A DNA stretch of 64,000 nt, from the NCBI RefSeq assembly GCF_015832195.1, contig NC_052018.1:56481666-56545665 (forward strand), read 5' to 3'. Position 1 is the stretch's first letter; each line of letters opens with the position of its first letter. Made by a program: the position numbers and the translations under genes. Source of the DNA: Motacilla alba alba (Eukaryota > Chordata > Aves > Passeriformes > Motacillidae). Below are positions 40,101 through 54,497 of this stretch, in pieces. Below the pieces are notes generated by a model. The model did not search any database. It saw only the letters and a list, made by a program, of their open reading frames with translations, and was not told the origin of the DNA.

Positions 40101-43100
40101 AGATGGTCACAGTGAAATTTTCTTGTTAATGAACATCAGAAATAGGCCTCACTGGAGTGAAACACATGCCATGAACAGAGACAGAGAGCTTCAGAATGAA
40201 GAAATATCTCCAGCTCAAACCAGATCTTGTCAGTGCAGATGCAGACTCAGGCTCTATCAGCCTTTCTCCCAAGCTCTATCCAAAGCAGGCAGAAATGCCA
40301 TTCTGCTTCTAGCTGGATCAAGCAAACAGCCAGCCAACAAAGCTCAGTGATTTAATTTTGTAATAGACAATTTTGCTAAACAGCTATTCCACAGCAATAG
40401 CGATGACGTTTCAAATCAATACATCAGCTATACAGGCACTCTGACACATTTTTGTGAGGATGAAAGATTAGGGTTTGTGGTAGTCTATTTCTGTTAGGCA
40501 ATTGGACCAACTGTCAGAATTATCAGACGCCATTTAACTTGGATGCCTTGTAATCTGGGTGCCAAATTTAGGACATATTGTCACAGGTTTCCAGGTTTCA
40601 GGCACCAGGTAGTGGCAAGATGGCTAAAGACCTGTGGAAAATACAAGCTCTCCACACCTCAGATAGGATACTGACTTCTTTATGTTTTAAACCAGGTGAT
40701 ACAGATAGGCACAAAAGATCAGAAAGATCAAAAGACAATCTTTCAGGTACACAACCTTTTGAATGGAATTAAAGGAAACTCACACTATTTGCCTGATGCT
40801 GTGCACCTGAAGACTGAGTCACATCACAGTGCAGAGGTACTCTTTTACATCATGGCTCAAGGAACTGAAAAAGTTGTTTGCTTGTTTTGTGTGACAGCGA
40901 CTGATGTACTATTGAGAAACAGAACCACTCTCTTTTAAGCTTCTTTCTTTGCTTTAGTCACTGGATCGTGCTTTCTGTATTGGAACAGCTCAGTGAAGAG
41001 TGGGAGGGCTGAAACACAAACACCAAATGGTAGGACTTTTCCTCCAATGGCACTTTAAAAAAGTAGAAAGCCATGGTGAGTTGAGCCAGATGATAAAATA
41101 GAAATACAAATGTACTACACTACTAGAACAGTGGGGAAATAAATGGAGGCAATGAAGGAATATGCCTGCTCAAAATGTAGTCATGTCCCAGTAAAAAGGC
41201 GCTCATATAGAGCAAGGCACACTTTTGGTTCTATCACAAATCTACAATCTCATGAGTTTAGGACCTCACAGACAGATATTAGCCCTTACTGAAATAATTT
41301 TAAGTACTTCTAATGGTGTGTACTGAAAATTTCCATGGTCCAACTTAATGATTAGGTGCTAGATAACTTAATTTTTAAAATTCTAAATAAAGAAAAAAAT
41401 CCTCCTTATTAATTCTAGTGCCTGCTAAATTGTTCCAGTACTAATTTTCCGGTATGAATTTAGGCTGAGCCATTCAGTATAGCTTACTGCAGTACAGATA
41501 ATAATATTATCCTGTGCACACTGTTAGTTACCTCAAAAGCTTTTCATTCAGGCTGTCAAAAACAGTTATAGATGGACCAACAGGGCCTTATGGACCTGGA
41601 GAGGCTGGAAAACCAGCAGACAGTTGTTTCCTCCCCAGCAAGTCTATACCCTGACTGCTCTGGGCAAGGAGAAATCCTGGTATCAAGTGGAAATACACAG
41701 AGGTGAAAGCATCTCTGTGCTGTCAAAGATCATACTTATGGCTTTCACTGAAGAGCTGTGAGCTGTAAATTGTGCATTCTAGCCATTCTCCCTTCATTTT
41801 TAATAAATAAAAATGCTCTCTTGCAAAAATCAATGACTCAGGGAAAGGTTTGTTTGTTCTCTGAGTGATTTGGGAAGGCAGAGGAGAATGCTGTTGGGGA
41901 GTTCTTGGCACAGATTTACAGTGTGGAGACAACAGCCTGCAATGGAAGTTGGGAAATATTTAGAAAATTTGAAAAGAGATATATTGTGTTATATTGTTCT
42001 TGTCTCAAGTGATGTGTGGATGGTCTTCACCTCCCAGAGGGAGGGACGGGGGTGAATGGCTGAGGAGGGAGTCAGTGGAATTCACACACTCCAGTCCTGC
42101 TGGCCTGTGCTTTGTTTTGGTACAGGGGAGGATGGAGGGTGAGGAAAGAACACTGCTTGTACATCTGAGAAATAAAGAGGTTTTTTAACTGTTAGGAATA
42201 TATTGTCTTGTATTAATAGTTTATGGGCAAGAGGGAGCAGGGAGAAAAAAGGTGGAGGTAATTTTTACCCCAACCAGGAAGCACAGGAAAGCACATATTT
42301 AGACAGCCAAAAATTTTCACCATATTAAATTTTGCTAAAATTCTGCCCATTTTGCAAAATAGAAGCTGTTATTGTTTTGACAGGAAGGAAGGAAGAGGGT
42401 AGGGTAGGGGAAAAAATTAAAGAAGAGGGGAAGAAAAAGCACATGAGAACAGATACATGTAGCACTTCCCAAACAGTTCAGAAAAATATGCATAGCCTAA
42501 GAAGAATTACAGCACTTCAGGAAGTTTGGGGTTCAATTAGGATCACCTGGCAATTTAACCAAAGCAGCCAGTCCATAGTGACCCCTAGTAAACCACCCCA
42601 GATTTTCACAGATTACAAGAGGGCATTTTCAACATGATTGTTTGCCTTCCAATTACAATCAGTGATGCCTTGCTTATGTAAGGTTACTAGTATTACATCA
42701 GGTGTAAAGCAGATCAAGGTCTTAGAAAAACCAAAGCTCAGTTGGCTTTGTTTCTAAGCAGAAATCTTATATTCCAAGATCACTGCAGTTCAGGCTTCCA
42801 GGACTGCTCAGCTCAGAATGCAATGGGTTGACAATGGCTGTAGAAAAGAGCCAAGTTTTCACCTTCCCTGCCTGCCACTGGCTGCAGTAGTCAGAGACAC
42901 GTGGCAGGAAGGGAATTGGAACTGCCACATGTGGTTACAGAGCAAATTGTCTTTGCATGGTTCCTAGCATCACTACGGGCCATTGCTTAGGGGGAAAGAC
43001 TGTTTGGCAAGATCGAGGCATCTAGAATTTAAAGTCAAAAGGGAGTCAGATGTGCGCTCCCCAATGCCCTGTGCCACACAGCCCTTCTACATAAGCCTTC

Positions 43101-46100
43101 CTCTCTCCTAGACTGAGAAGGAGCAGGCATTTGCCTGCCTAGTGCACATGCAACTACTCATCACATCCTGCTCAACCAGAGGGACCAGTGCTAGATTTCA
43201 ATATTGGCTACCTCCATCAGTCCATTTCATTGCCCTTACGTGATCTATGGGAATCCTTAGGGGAGTGATTGCACAAGCCAGTCTGAAAAAGAAGGTCAGC
43301 CAATGCTAATCTGCTGAGAAACTCGCAGCCCTGCGAGCTCGTAGTACCAGAACTCATTTGATTTCAAAAGCAGCAACGTCAGATGCAAACAAGGTCAGGT
43401 CAATAACCTCCAGTTTGGTGCCAGTGTACATCATGGTCAGACTAGAATGGACGGTCTTACTAAATGTGATAAAGTGCTTTATCATATCTACCCTGTCATC
43501 TAATTTCCATGTTAACCCCTTGCTGAGGTTTGTATCCCCCATCCCGTAAATATCGTCATGATGTGACTTAACATAGCTGGGGAGATGGCAATGTCTCCAT
43601 GGTAGAGTTACCTGTTCCAGGCATTTGTCTACTGCACCCTAATCATGTCACTGAGTCATAACAGTCTAATGTGTGTGATGCGCTGGCTGGTGTCTTTCAA
43701 TACATGGTAAACCTACAGTAGCATTAGGTATTGCTGTTGTTATGGCCAGCAAGATCTGTGCCAATAAGTTAGGGTGAAAAATCTTAGCTCCTTGTAAAAA
43801 ATATAAGAAAAGTTGTTTACTGCTGTGTTCACATCTTCTCGTGCATTTTCACTGGAAGCAGTCTACCAGCTATTAAATTAGGCTACATCTGCAGAGATGG
43901 AGCTTATGCTTACACATGTGGTCAAGGGTTTTACATTTTTACCTCACAAAGTTGTCACACCACAGACCTGGTTGCAATCATATTCTCACACTTGAGTGCA
44001 GAGAAAGAGCGCCTCTTATCCTATTCAAACTTTCAGTCCTGAGCTACAGAGTTTGCATTTTGCACTCTCAGATCTGAAAACATAGGATCAACAAAAGCCA
44101 GGAACAAGTTTGTGAAATAGTTTTGATTGATGACGGTAAGTTTGTTCACAGTACATTGCCTCACTGAGCAGTAGGAGGCCTTTCTACAGTGATGAGTCAG
44201 TGTCTGTAGCTGGAACTAGAAGCCTAACAGCAGGTTAATACAAAATCTAACACAAAGGGATCACCGAGGAATAAAAATCATGCTAGCACCTTCAACACCA
44301 AAAAGTTGCTGCAGGAAAAGGGCACAAATATCCTTAGGTATGCTCTTGTCACCTACCCCACAAAAGCATTTCTCCAGACTGGCACTGGATGGCTTTCTGA
44401 GGGAACTGTTGGCAATCAGGACTCCCAGATGTTTATTTAGGGTTGTGATTACAGGGCTCAGCTCCAGTGTTCTCTGAAGTGCTCTCTGAATGGGAGCACA
44501 CAAAGAATGTTAGTTGCCCTGAACTCTCCCATGCTAATTGGCACATGGACATGGTGCTACTCCCTGAGACACATCTGAGAGCAAAAAGTGATGCAAGCCT
44601 GCATCATAATGAGACATCAGATGGTTAGAGGTACATCAGGTTCTGTTAGTGGGTTACTAAACCCTTAACAAACAAATAGCACATTTAGCTGTACTTCCTG
44701 AAAAGATCAGGGGAGCAAAATAATCCAATTTATTTCTTGTGTTGCCTTACAGGTCTTGCTTTCTAAAGACCTACATTTTTTGGCATAGTTGTCTTGGCAA
44801 AATTCAATGGTTTTAAATACTTAGTACAAATGCACAGTCACATTTTTCATCATACACACATTTGGATACAGATCTCTCTATTTTTCTCTTGAGAATGGAT
44901 GGTAGGTGTTATCTTTGTTTATGGTTTAAAATTTAAAAAACACTCAGGTGCAACATATGCCAAGAGAGGCATCTGAATTAACAAACAGCTTTGAATGAAG
45001 CACTAAGTATTATCACATGTTTCACTTGCATATGCCTGCTCCATTCTTCCATGCTCATCATGGAATATCCATTGACTTAATTTCATTCAGCCCAACTGAG
45101 CAAAAAATTTAGCAGGTAGAAACCTGCCTACTTTGTAGTGAAGGCTGAGAAATACTTCTTGGTTGGGTGATTTCAAGTATCCAGCTTGAGAATGTTTTCA
45201 TCTGTCCAGGTTTTGAGCTGAGATAATCACATTTTATTGGCTCTACACCAGAGCAGTTCTCCCAATTGAAATATGATAGCTAGAACACTCATCTGCTGAA
45301 AAACACTCCATCTGGAATGATGAATCATCAGCTCTTGTCTGCCAGTACCCACCCATACAAAACGTATGTGTCAACCACCCTTTGGATTTACCAAAAGTGG
45401 ATTTACCACACTTGTTTCTAAGGAATCCACTAAATTAAAAGCCCATTCAATAAAGTACAGCTTTAATTCATTTCAGGCCCTTTCATGCCCTGTCATGTTA
45501 TGGATATTCCTATTTCACAATCCAAGCAAGCAAAACAGAACAATCCATCCTTTGATTTGTCAAAACATTCACATGAGTTGATGACAAATATCCATCATGG
45601 AAGAAATAAGAGCTTTCACATGATGCCTAAAAAAGAAATGTTCAAATGCAGTAACTTCAGTAAACAATTTAAGTTATTTTGAACAAATATTTGTGCACAT
45701 CAGGAAACAAAACACTCATTTTGTTTTTCAGCTACTCGTTATAAACAACAAAAAAGGAAGAACTTTTGTGAATTCAAAACCACCACCAACTCCCTTCTTT
45801 CCCCTGATGTTTGTAAATTGTCTGCAGCAATGTCCCACATACACTGAGCAAAACTGCTGATTGCTGTCAAAAATGAGACAAATGGCACTACAGAGAAAAT
45901 CTTAGACTGAATTCGAGGTGATTGACCCTTTCATCATGCCCTGTCTGAAAGGGGACTGCTGCTGATTTGTGAAGAGGCAAAACAAAGGAGCAGGTTTTTC
46001 TGATTCTTGGACCAAAGGGCTTGCACCACAGTTTGTATCTCTACCCTACACTCAGAATAAAAGGCCAGAGTGTGCTGAGCTTGTTACCCCCAGCTGTTCC

Positions 46101-47422
46101 TTGAGCCATGCAACAGATTCAGTTTAGCCTCAGTTATGTGACTCAAAAAAGCAATATAATAATTACAGGATACTTGTAAAAACGGAGGGAATTTTAGAGT
46201 CTTTTACGTGTCTCCTCTCCTCATATATCTTTTTTTCCCTTTCTGAATTTCCAGATTGAAAGTTCCCTGGTGCTAACAGCTTTTGGTCTTGACTTTTTAA
46301 AGCCTGCACAGGATGTTTTAAGCTCTCCTATCTAAGTGCACTAGATCCCTTAAGGGGTTCAGCCCTGAGGACATTGACTCTCTATAAACAGCAAGAAAAT
46401 GATCCATCTATTAAGATGGAATTGTACTGCAAAACCATACACAGCAAAATTTGATTCTGTATACTCTCCATGGCTGAGCTGCCACCATTTTGTTTAAAAA
46501 TCTTTTCTTTCTTTCCTTTGATTTGATTCACAGTTTGCTCCTTTGCACTCAAAGGCTGTTGATAGAAAAGGAAACTGGAGAAGAACTACAATAAACAAAC
46601 ACAAGAACAGCAGAAGTGTCTTGGTACATTTTTTGTGTTCTAATCTTGAAGAAGTTTTACCTTTAGAAGGTCAGCAGGAGGGTACCTACTGATCATACTG
46701 GACATCCTTACTTAGGCAAAAGAACTACTTGTACGTTCATTCTTACTATGACTCATAATAGTTAATATAGAACCTTTAAAATAGACTCTTCTTGCCTTGA
46801 CTCACTCTTTAAATTGGCTGGAAACTCAGGGCAAGGGTCTGCTCTCCAGCAAAGGGATACAAAAGTCAGACAAGCCAGTCCAGAGGCAGCAAAACTACCC
46901 CCTAATTTTTCCCTTAGAGGACATGCCCACAATGCTCCCCACCACAGTTGTTGAACTGCTTGCAGAAGGTGATGCAGATGATTGTCTGACACCCTCCGGC
47001 AAGCATCTGTCTCACAACTTGACAGCTGACTCACCAATACAGTGAAAGTTACATTATGGGAAAGCAGTCCCAGAGTGTGGAAAAAGAGAATCTGTGGCAT
47101 AAGAGGGAGGGAAGGAGCACCCTAGCAAGCTCAAGCCCGCTAGAACAGGTAGTCTTGGTTTTTCAGCTCAGCTCACAAGGGATAAAAAGGGAAATTACTT
47201 CAACCACTTAGTTCATCAAGATTGTATTTAACAACCTCAGGTGGGAACTATCAGCCCATCGAGAGCCTAGACCAGCTGAAGGATGTGGAAAGTATGTATG
47301 AATTACACAGATGGAGTAAAGGATTTGAGTTAGATAGACAGATAGAAAGAAGGATTTAGTGTAACAGCATCACTTCTTCCTTCTCAGTTTCTCTGCTCTG
47401 CCTCCACTCCTTTCTCACCAAG

Positions 47423-47485
47423 AAATGGAGGCAAAGCAAGGGTCACAGTCCTCCAGAAACCCGGACAGCTGCTGCCAGCAAAGAG
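47423..47485 (+). other. Exon-like segment with start codon (unproven)
   Basis: A pyrimidine-rich tract (about 47371-47420) ends in CACCAAG, a usable splice acceptor. Two bases later an ATG at 47425 has A at -3 and G at +4, a good start context. The frame reads about 20 codons (begins Met-Glu-Ala-Lys-Gln-Gly, ends Cys-Cys-Gln-Gln-Arg). It leaves one base before GAG|GTAAGA, a near-consensus splice donor at 47486. Without splicing the frame stops 7 codons later. It could be an alternative first coding exon or a non-coding exon. I do not recognise the peptide, and such signal pairs also occur by chance in 64 kb. Confidence 0.2.
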
Positions 47486-48505
47486 GTAAGAAAAATGCAT
47501 TTATGTAACTTTACGAACATTTTGCTTACACAGGAAATTTAATCAGCAAAGACATCATGTACTTTAGGACTTCCTAAATAGCAGTATTATCTATAAAAGG
47601 AATGAATGCTATTACATGAATTCCCCTTCCGGAGGCAGAAGTACATTTCATCCCCTTTGCCTTCTTGGCATGCCTATAAACCCCAAAGTATTTACAGGTA
47701 GTGCACTCCAGGGCTACTGAGCAGTGAATATTTGATTTGGGCAGCTCTTAACCTCTTAAGCTCTTCTGAGTACCATATGTTGTGTGATTTAAGAAGTGAG
47801 TTTTAAAAACTCTAGGTTCTTTCATACTAGTGACTTCCAAATCACCCATTGCTCTACAGATGTGGTAACACAGCTCCTGCCTTGTGAAATACCCTAAAAT
47901 CTCCCCTCTTTCAGAGTTACACAACTGAAAATCACTTTATATGTCTGAAATAATAGTCTTTTGTTCTAAACTGCAGCATCCTGAACCTTCCCCAAGCCCC
48001 AAATCCATTTGGTGAAAAGGAAAGAAGAGGCAAAGCCATGTCCATATGCTCCTTGGAAAGATATAGCTCTAGTCAGGGTTTAAGTTCAGGCTTTCTTGTC
48101 AATCTCTTGTGGTCCCAGAAGAGGTACCAGGAGGGAAAAAAAAAAAAGCTGCTATAAGCTGACTTATCCTATGCTATATTCTTCTCTGAGGTTTTTTACA
48201 CAGCTAGCTTGCTGGAGAGTTCCTTAGGCAGCTCCATGTCACTGCCACACAGGGGCTAAGGAGCTTCTTAGCATGTCTTACAAGACTCTGCAAGTCCCTG
48301 GGGCTTTACTACAAAAATTGAAATATTATGAGAAAGACTGCTTATATTATCTTTGTAGTTCTTAAAACAACACTTCTTATTTCCTGCTTATCAGAGAAGG
48401 AAGAAACTAGAAATAAATAAACTACATATTAAATCCTTTGAATCTCCCTCTTTTTAACAGTTAGACTACACAGTACCTGTAATGTTTGAACAGGAACCTC
48501 TCCTA

Positions 48506-48545
48506 CCTACATGTCCATATTATATATATAATATCTATATGTAGG
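48506..48545. repeat. 40-bp imperfect AT-rich palindrome
   Basis: It begins CCTACAT and ends ATGTAGG, with ATATTATA/TATAATAT in the centre. Over 19-base arms I count about four mismatches. It could extrude as a cruciform. AT-rich centres of this sort also arise by chance. Confidence 0.8.
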
Positions 48546-51006
48546 AGCATGAAGGTCAAGCTCATTTCATGTACATAAATTCTTTTCAATTTTGTCAGAA
48601 AAAACATATCCTCTCCTTTCATTCCTGATCCTGAGTACCCCCATTTAGCTTTACACCCCTGCTGCCCTAATTTTCAGGGCATTTCTTTCATGGTTGGTCC
48701 TGTCTGCCTGTTGTCTGATTTCTCCCCACCTGGCTCACCATATTGTGAAGGATGTTTATGCACAGACAGGTGAGACTTGTTTAGCCTCTCACATTATTAA
48801 CTGACAGGATTTGTAACAATGACTACAGCCACTGATGTGACTGGTACCCCAGCTGGGCTCCAGAGCTAGTCAGAAGAGGAAATATCACTTCAGTTAGAAA
48901 ACAGACTCTGCGAGGGGACTGTGGTGTTCTTCCACCTGTATGATCCAGAGAGGACAAATAAAAGATTCTCATTATGTGACAACAGAAATGAGGAATACAA
49001 TGCTGTCACAGGAGATGAGTTCAGACAGTGCCCAAAGAGAGAAGCAGATGAATTCATGGGCAAAACCTATTCTGTCTTGCAAAATCAGTGTAAATAAAAA
49101 GAAACAAAAAGAAGCAGGAAGGACTGTGAAGATATTCAGGCAAAATTGTTCATCTGCATTTAATGGAAACAGCAAGTCTTTAATAAAACACTGGCACTCT
49201 TCAGGCCATGTGTCCAGTGAATGACAAAGTCCAATGCAGCCTTTTCTAGATGTTTTCAGTCCTTTTATCCACTTGAGCAATAAACTATTACTCATTCGTA
49301 TACTATCATGTCAGTAATTCAGTGTGGGTATTGTTACACTTGCTGGGGAATTTCCCAACAAAATAGATTTTTATTGGAGACTGTTGACCAGTCAAGACCG
49401 AGACATTTTAGGCAAATTGTTGTGAAAGACAGTAGCTTGTCCAGAATTTATCCTGCCACTTTTCCTTTGGGGCATCTTATGGTATCAAAGATTCCAGCAT
49501 CTCAGCTTCTTGAGCATTTTGCCATAACCAGCACTAGCTCACCTTGAAGTTTTCAGGCTTCTTGACTCGATTTTGGATCGTAAGAGCCTCAACTACCAGA
49601 GCTCTATCAATTTTTCTTCCTCTGTCTGTTTTCCTTGCACAGTGTTATAAAAAGTTATCCCAGATGATCAGCTTCACTTATTTCACTTTGCATTTCACTT
49701 TTTCAGGACTGCATTTTAGTTGTAGGAACAGCCTATGCTGCTAAAATACAGAGACACTCAATTTGTATAAAGCAAGGAGCTTTCTACTTGAGAGCAAGTT
49801 ACCTCGCAAGACAATGAAGGACAAAAACTGAGAACACTTCTCATTTCACCTTCTGCCAGTGTAATACTTGTTGCAAATATCTGAAGAGACAATTTCTTCT
49901 TCTTAAGGTGAACATTAAAACCTGATGGGCAATATGCTGGCCAAAATAAAACCACACAGCCATATTAAGCACTCTTAAGGCAAAGGAGCTCTGCTTGTTA
50001 GGCAGGCTGTTGAAAGAACCAGAATGAGAATTAGAAGTGTTTGAAGACATCCCCTCAAGCCTAAAAAGAACAAGCTGAATTGAATTTGACTTGTACTATG
50101 AAAAGTACACTACCCAGAGCCCTAGCAGAAGAAAGGCAGTAAATGAAAGCCATGGTATGCTTGGTCACTACAGGAGAAACAGAACAAATGTACAGCACAT
50201 TAATTATGTGTGTGTAATTGCTCATTCATCTGAAAAGAGAAAAGTGATGTTCATCATTCATCTACTTCAACATATGACACCAGAATAAATCAATACTTTC
50301 ATAAGCTTGACAAATTTGGGGAAGAAAACATTGTGTTCCCAAACAGAGAAAGCCTGTATATTCTAATCCAACCCATACCAGTGAGTGACAGAGGACAAAC
50401 ACAGGTGTTTGATGCCCTGAGAATTAGAATAAATCAAGGGCACAAGGGGAAAAACAAGGAAGGCTTCAGCACTCTTCATTGTTTTTAGATTACAACAAGG
50501 GGAAAAAAGAAGTCCATGTTTTGATCTTAAGGAAAATTTGACAACTTTACCAAATTATGTACTTTTCACTGTTAGAATTATTTTATTATTTGTTTAATTC
50601 CTGTTCTCAGGTGTTGAAATAAAACTGAAAGAGAATAATAGGAAATCAAAGTCATCATCCTGGAGTCAAGAAAGGATTTTAACTCTTCACCACATTTTAC
50701 TACACATACAACTATGACACAGTAAAATCAACTGCTTGTTAATAGCAGCACTGTATAAAACAGACTGACTACAAACCTCTTGGTAAATCTTCTGAGGATT
50801 GTAGCTCTCCTCACATAAGTTGTTAAGATGTGAAGCTGAAAGACACAAGCCAAAGCTCTTAAGCAGGCTCCTACTAATTTGTCAGGTGGCATCAAATAAA
50901 CGATCAACACTTCAGATTAATTCCCCATATTCTAAGGGAATATCAGCATGGAAAAACACAACATTGGATTTTTTTTTTCAAATACTGACCAGTTCAGACA
51001 TCTCTT

Positions 51007-51022
51007 TGTGTGTGTGTGTGTG
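51007..51022. repeat. (TG)8 dinucleotide microsatellite
   Basis: Eight TG units, uninterrupted. Confidence 0.9.
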
Positions 51023-52802
51023 TCCCCAAAAAGAGGGAAATTAAAGTTTTAAAATCCCAGCCTTTGAGCATAAGTTTGCCATTAAAAAAGAAAAGGACAT
51101 GCAGATTCAGCTAGGCAGAAATGCTTCTTTTCCAAAAATGAAAGTTATTTTGATATTTCTGTTGGGAAGAGATAGATACTCCTTTCAAGACAGCATCAAT
51201 ATTGCAGTTCTTACACAGGAGGAGACCTTTTATTGTTCTGCTGCCAGTTTACTGATCCTAACTTCTTCCACAGCCCCCATCACATATCTCTGAGTACTGC
51301 AAAATCTTTTAATCTGTTTATCCTTATGGGACCCCTAACAGACAGCAGAGCACTGTTATCCCCATCTGCCAGGTGAACCGATGAAGGGAAGCCAGTCCCT
51401 CATGAACTCACCATGAGCAGACCAAACAAAGGCAGAGCAATATCCTTCCACCATAGTGGCAGGAGACTTTATCCATGGCTAAGATACCCCACCAGACAAG
51501 GAAGACTTTTAGTCTTTGCTCCCACTTATGCAAAGAACCGAATTCTCTTTGTCATCTTGGATATTTTCTATGTAGTCCAACAGCTACTCATGCATATTGT
51601 TTGGTACCATGTTTGAGCAATGAGACAGCTTCAGGAAAAGGTACCAACAGATAGGAATTCATTAAAGTAAGTATGCACTTCTGACAAGACCCTCTATGTT
51701 GGTGCCAGTGTATTTTGCTCATTGTTGCCTCTGCACTGGAGGCTGCTTCTCCTGGCACACAGCATAGGAAACCTCCACTTTCAACACAGTGCTTGGCGTG
51801 GCCCTGAAGGAGTCAGATCTTGCAGCACTGAGGAGCAAACCTGAGTACAGCACCTCTGAGTGGTCTGCCAACAGTAATAGGAAAAAGGTGTTTGAAAATG
51901 AAGCAGAGACATAAATCAAGGCATTCCTGACTTTGCTTGTAAATTCTGGTGTTCCAGTCCCTGGACTATCCTCACTGTTGGGCCATATGGATTTTTGATA
52001 GGAGATAAGAAGCATTCCTGCCCTGACCAACCAGGAGTGTTTTTATCCAAGAATATATTAAAAATTTTTCCTCTCGACCATCTGTCAAAAAGATGAGCAC
52101 ACATGGGCTGGGAATGTTAATCCGTGACATTGTCTTCCTTCTCCTCCTCCAACTGATTCCTGGAGTTTACAGCTATGTGAGTCTGACTTATGTAGAAAGA
52201 ATGAAATTGTTAACCATGGTTTACTTGGCCAAAAAACTTCTAAGACTGAGGTAGCTGTAAGCATTTGCAAGGCATAAAAATTAAGTAAGGAAATTAACTG
52301 GCTAGGTTAATCCAAAGTAGTGGAAGTTGTTTTATATGATGATGGTTACGTACTATCAATTTTTAAACTAAACTAATGCAGAGACTAAAACTTGCAAAAA
52401 GCCCTGTTTTCTCTTACAGTTTCCAATAAGACATGTATTGCTAGAGTAAAATAAGGTTGTCTGGGTTTCAGTATCAGACTCAAAAAGGGCATAAATAAAG
52501 GACAAGGGTATGGCAGAGATGAAGGAATGTGACTTCTGGACCAGTATACACAAGGTGCAATATATTAAAGGCCCAAATTGCTGCCTGCATATTTTCCAGC
52601 TAAAGGCAAAATAGGCTGCAGTCATCCCTATTTGCTACTTTGCCACATTTCACAGCTCAGTCAGCATAAACCCTAAAGGTTTTTTTCATTTGCTTTGAAG
52701 CCAGCACTTCAGGAGAAAGCAGAAAATGCTTCTGTCTATCCCACCACGATATTACAGATTTGCTTTCCCCCTTCTGCATTCTATTCTCTAATTTCTGTTG
52801 TA

Positions 52803-52930
52803 TTTCACAGACTCACAGGCTGATCGAAGTTGAATGGGAACTCTGGAAGTGATCTTGGCCAAACCCTCTGTTCAAACAGGGTCATCTAGAGTTGTTTGCC
52901 TAAGTCTACACGCAGATGTCTTTTGAATAA
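52803..52930 (-). mobile_element. CR1 LINE, old 3'-end fragment
   Basis: On the + strand the order is 'tttcacagactcacaggctg', then 'tgaatgggaactctggaagt', 'aaaccctctgttcaaacagg', 'gtcatctagagttgtttgcc' and 'cagatgtcttttgaat'. This is the reverse complement of a CR1 3' segment, with the 3' end at about 52803. Only about 125 bases survive and the right edge runs into unrelated AT-rich sequence. It is non-coding, diverged and immobile. Confidence 0.78.
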
Positions 52931-54227
52931 ATATATTTATATTGCCTAAGATCTTTAATCAGCAGTAAAGTCTAAAACAAATTAGAGCTAGCATATATTC
53001 TAGGAAGGAAATGCTTTATGCTTCTAGGCATAGCAATCATTTAAGTTACAGATGACCTTAGAGAGCCCACACAGGGCGACTGACTATCCACCTACAGCAA
53101 ACTTGAACATTGACTGTTACTGACTGTTGTCAACGTTAGATTCCCTTCATGTTCAGTCTAAAAAGATACAGTGGATGAATAGAAGATCAGCCCCTCTGAA
53201 AGTCATTTGAGATTTTAGGAAATATTGATGGATTGGACCTGAATCTCTGTCCCAAGATGTTGCAGTGTAAACAAAGCTAATGAACATGAAAAAGGAGAGT
53301 CAGGAGTGGAAAGAGATGTCTCTTCTATCTTTCAAGAGAACAACGGGACAGAGAAGAGATGAGCTTCAACTAACTTGCACCTAGCTCAATGCCTGGATCA
53401 TCCAATTTGAAAAACTGATCATCCAGCTTTTCCCAAAATACCTTTCTTTCAAAGCTGTTAAAAATAATACTGCTTACCTATGAAGTATGGCTGTAAACAA
53501 ACATTCAAGTCACAGACACAACATTTTTATGAATAGCTCTGTGAGCACATACTGATGGAGTTTTTACAGAGATTGATCTGAAAAAATCTTGTTTCCCTGA
53601 TATTTGGACAGGTTTTACTACTACATCTGAAAGCTTTTGCATTGAATGCAGCTCATCACACACAGCACAACGGGCCCCAGGTTTCAATCAGGTTTCTATG
53701 TAACACACACTGCTTTCTTTATAAAAGCTTGACTGATAAGACAAGTGTGCCTCCTGAACCAGAGAAGCACATTAGCAGTAAACTTTCCATGCAGGCACAG
53801 GCAATGGCTATAAACAGCAGACTAATAAAACAGAGTCAACAGGGATCTTACAATCCATGAACTGATTATGTAAATGTCCTCTGATTGTTTACTCGAGCCA
53901 TTCTAAGCATGGCCTAAACACAAAGCACATGGAGTTTTTCAAATGTGAATGAGACTCTACTAAACAGCTAAACACTTTCTTCTTGGGGGTGTTTTTCTCC
54001 AGTGAATTTGACTTTCTCAAACTAGTAAGTTAAAGGTGCAATTGCTACTGGAATGAGGAGCCAGCTAGTTGGTATCCTTCAGAAATACCGTTCCTCTTCA
54101 AATATGTCAAAAAGGAAAAAAAACCAGTGCATTACGAATCTTGAAGGGTAGCTATTGTAAATCTTGATGCTGAAAGTGACCATTTCAAGCTATGGATTTG
54201 TGCTCCTATTAAGGCTACAACAGCTGG

Positions 54228-54280
54228 TTTTTTGTTTGTTGGATTTGTTTGTTTGTTTGTTTGTTTGTTTTTTGGTTTTT
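54228..54280 (+). repeat. TTTG-rich simple repeat
   Basis: The core is about six TTTG units (54244-54270), flanked by T-rich TTTTTTGG runs, probably one slippage-prone block. Confidence 0.9.
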
Positions 54281-54497
54281 TGTGATCCTAGACAGTTAGT
54301 TTTAAATGCTTCATAGATAAAGTTAATATAATGCTGGAAATTGTGAGGCACAACTACAGTACTATGGATGCCCAGTTCACATTCTTGCAACTTAAGTACA
54401 AACCCTCCTATTCATCTCTCTAACCAAGCATATATTCTTTTTCAGCATATGCAGACACTCCACAGCATGTACTTGTCCCACCTAAAGCTCCAATCCT

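Larger units (their letters stand above)
35098..47422. other. Unique sequence, no gene supported
   Basis: Long single-copy stretch. Small repeats within it are (AC)7 at 35465-35478, a 21-base tandem pair at 36701-36742 and a GATA-rich patch at 37149-37181. Open frames reach 112 codons but none has a recognisable domain. The 39707-40027 minus-strand frame is unsupported. Confidence 0.5.
47486..52802. other. Unique sequence, no gene supported
   Basis: It includes an imperfect palindrome near 48506-48545, an A12 run near 48137 and a (TG)8 array at 51007-51022. A stretch near 51340-51400 faintly recalls old SINE-like sequence (see findings). The 94-107-codon frames at 48940-49295 lie on opposite strands of the same stretch and have no recognisable domain. 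Confidence 0.5.
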
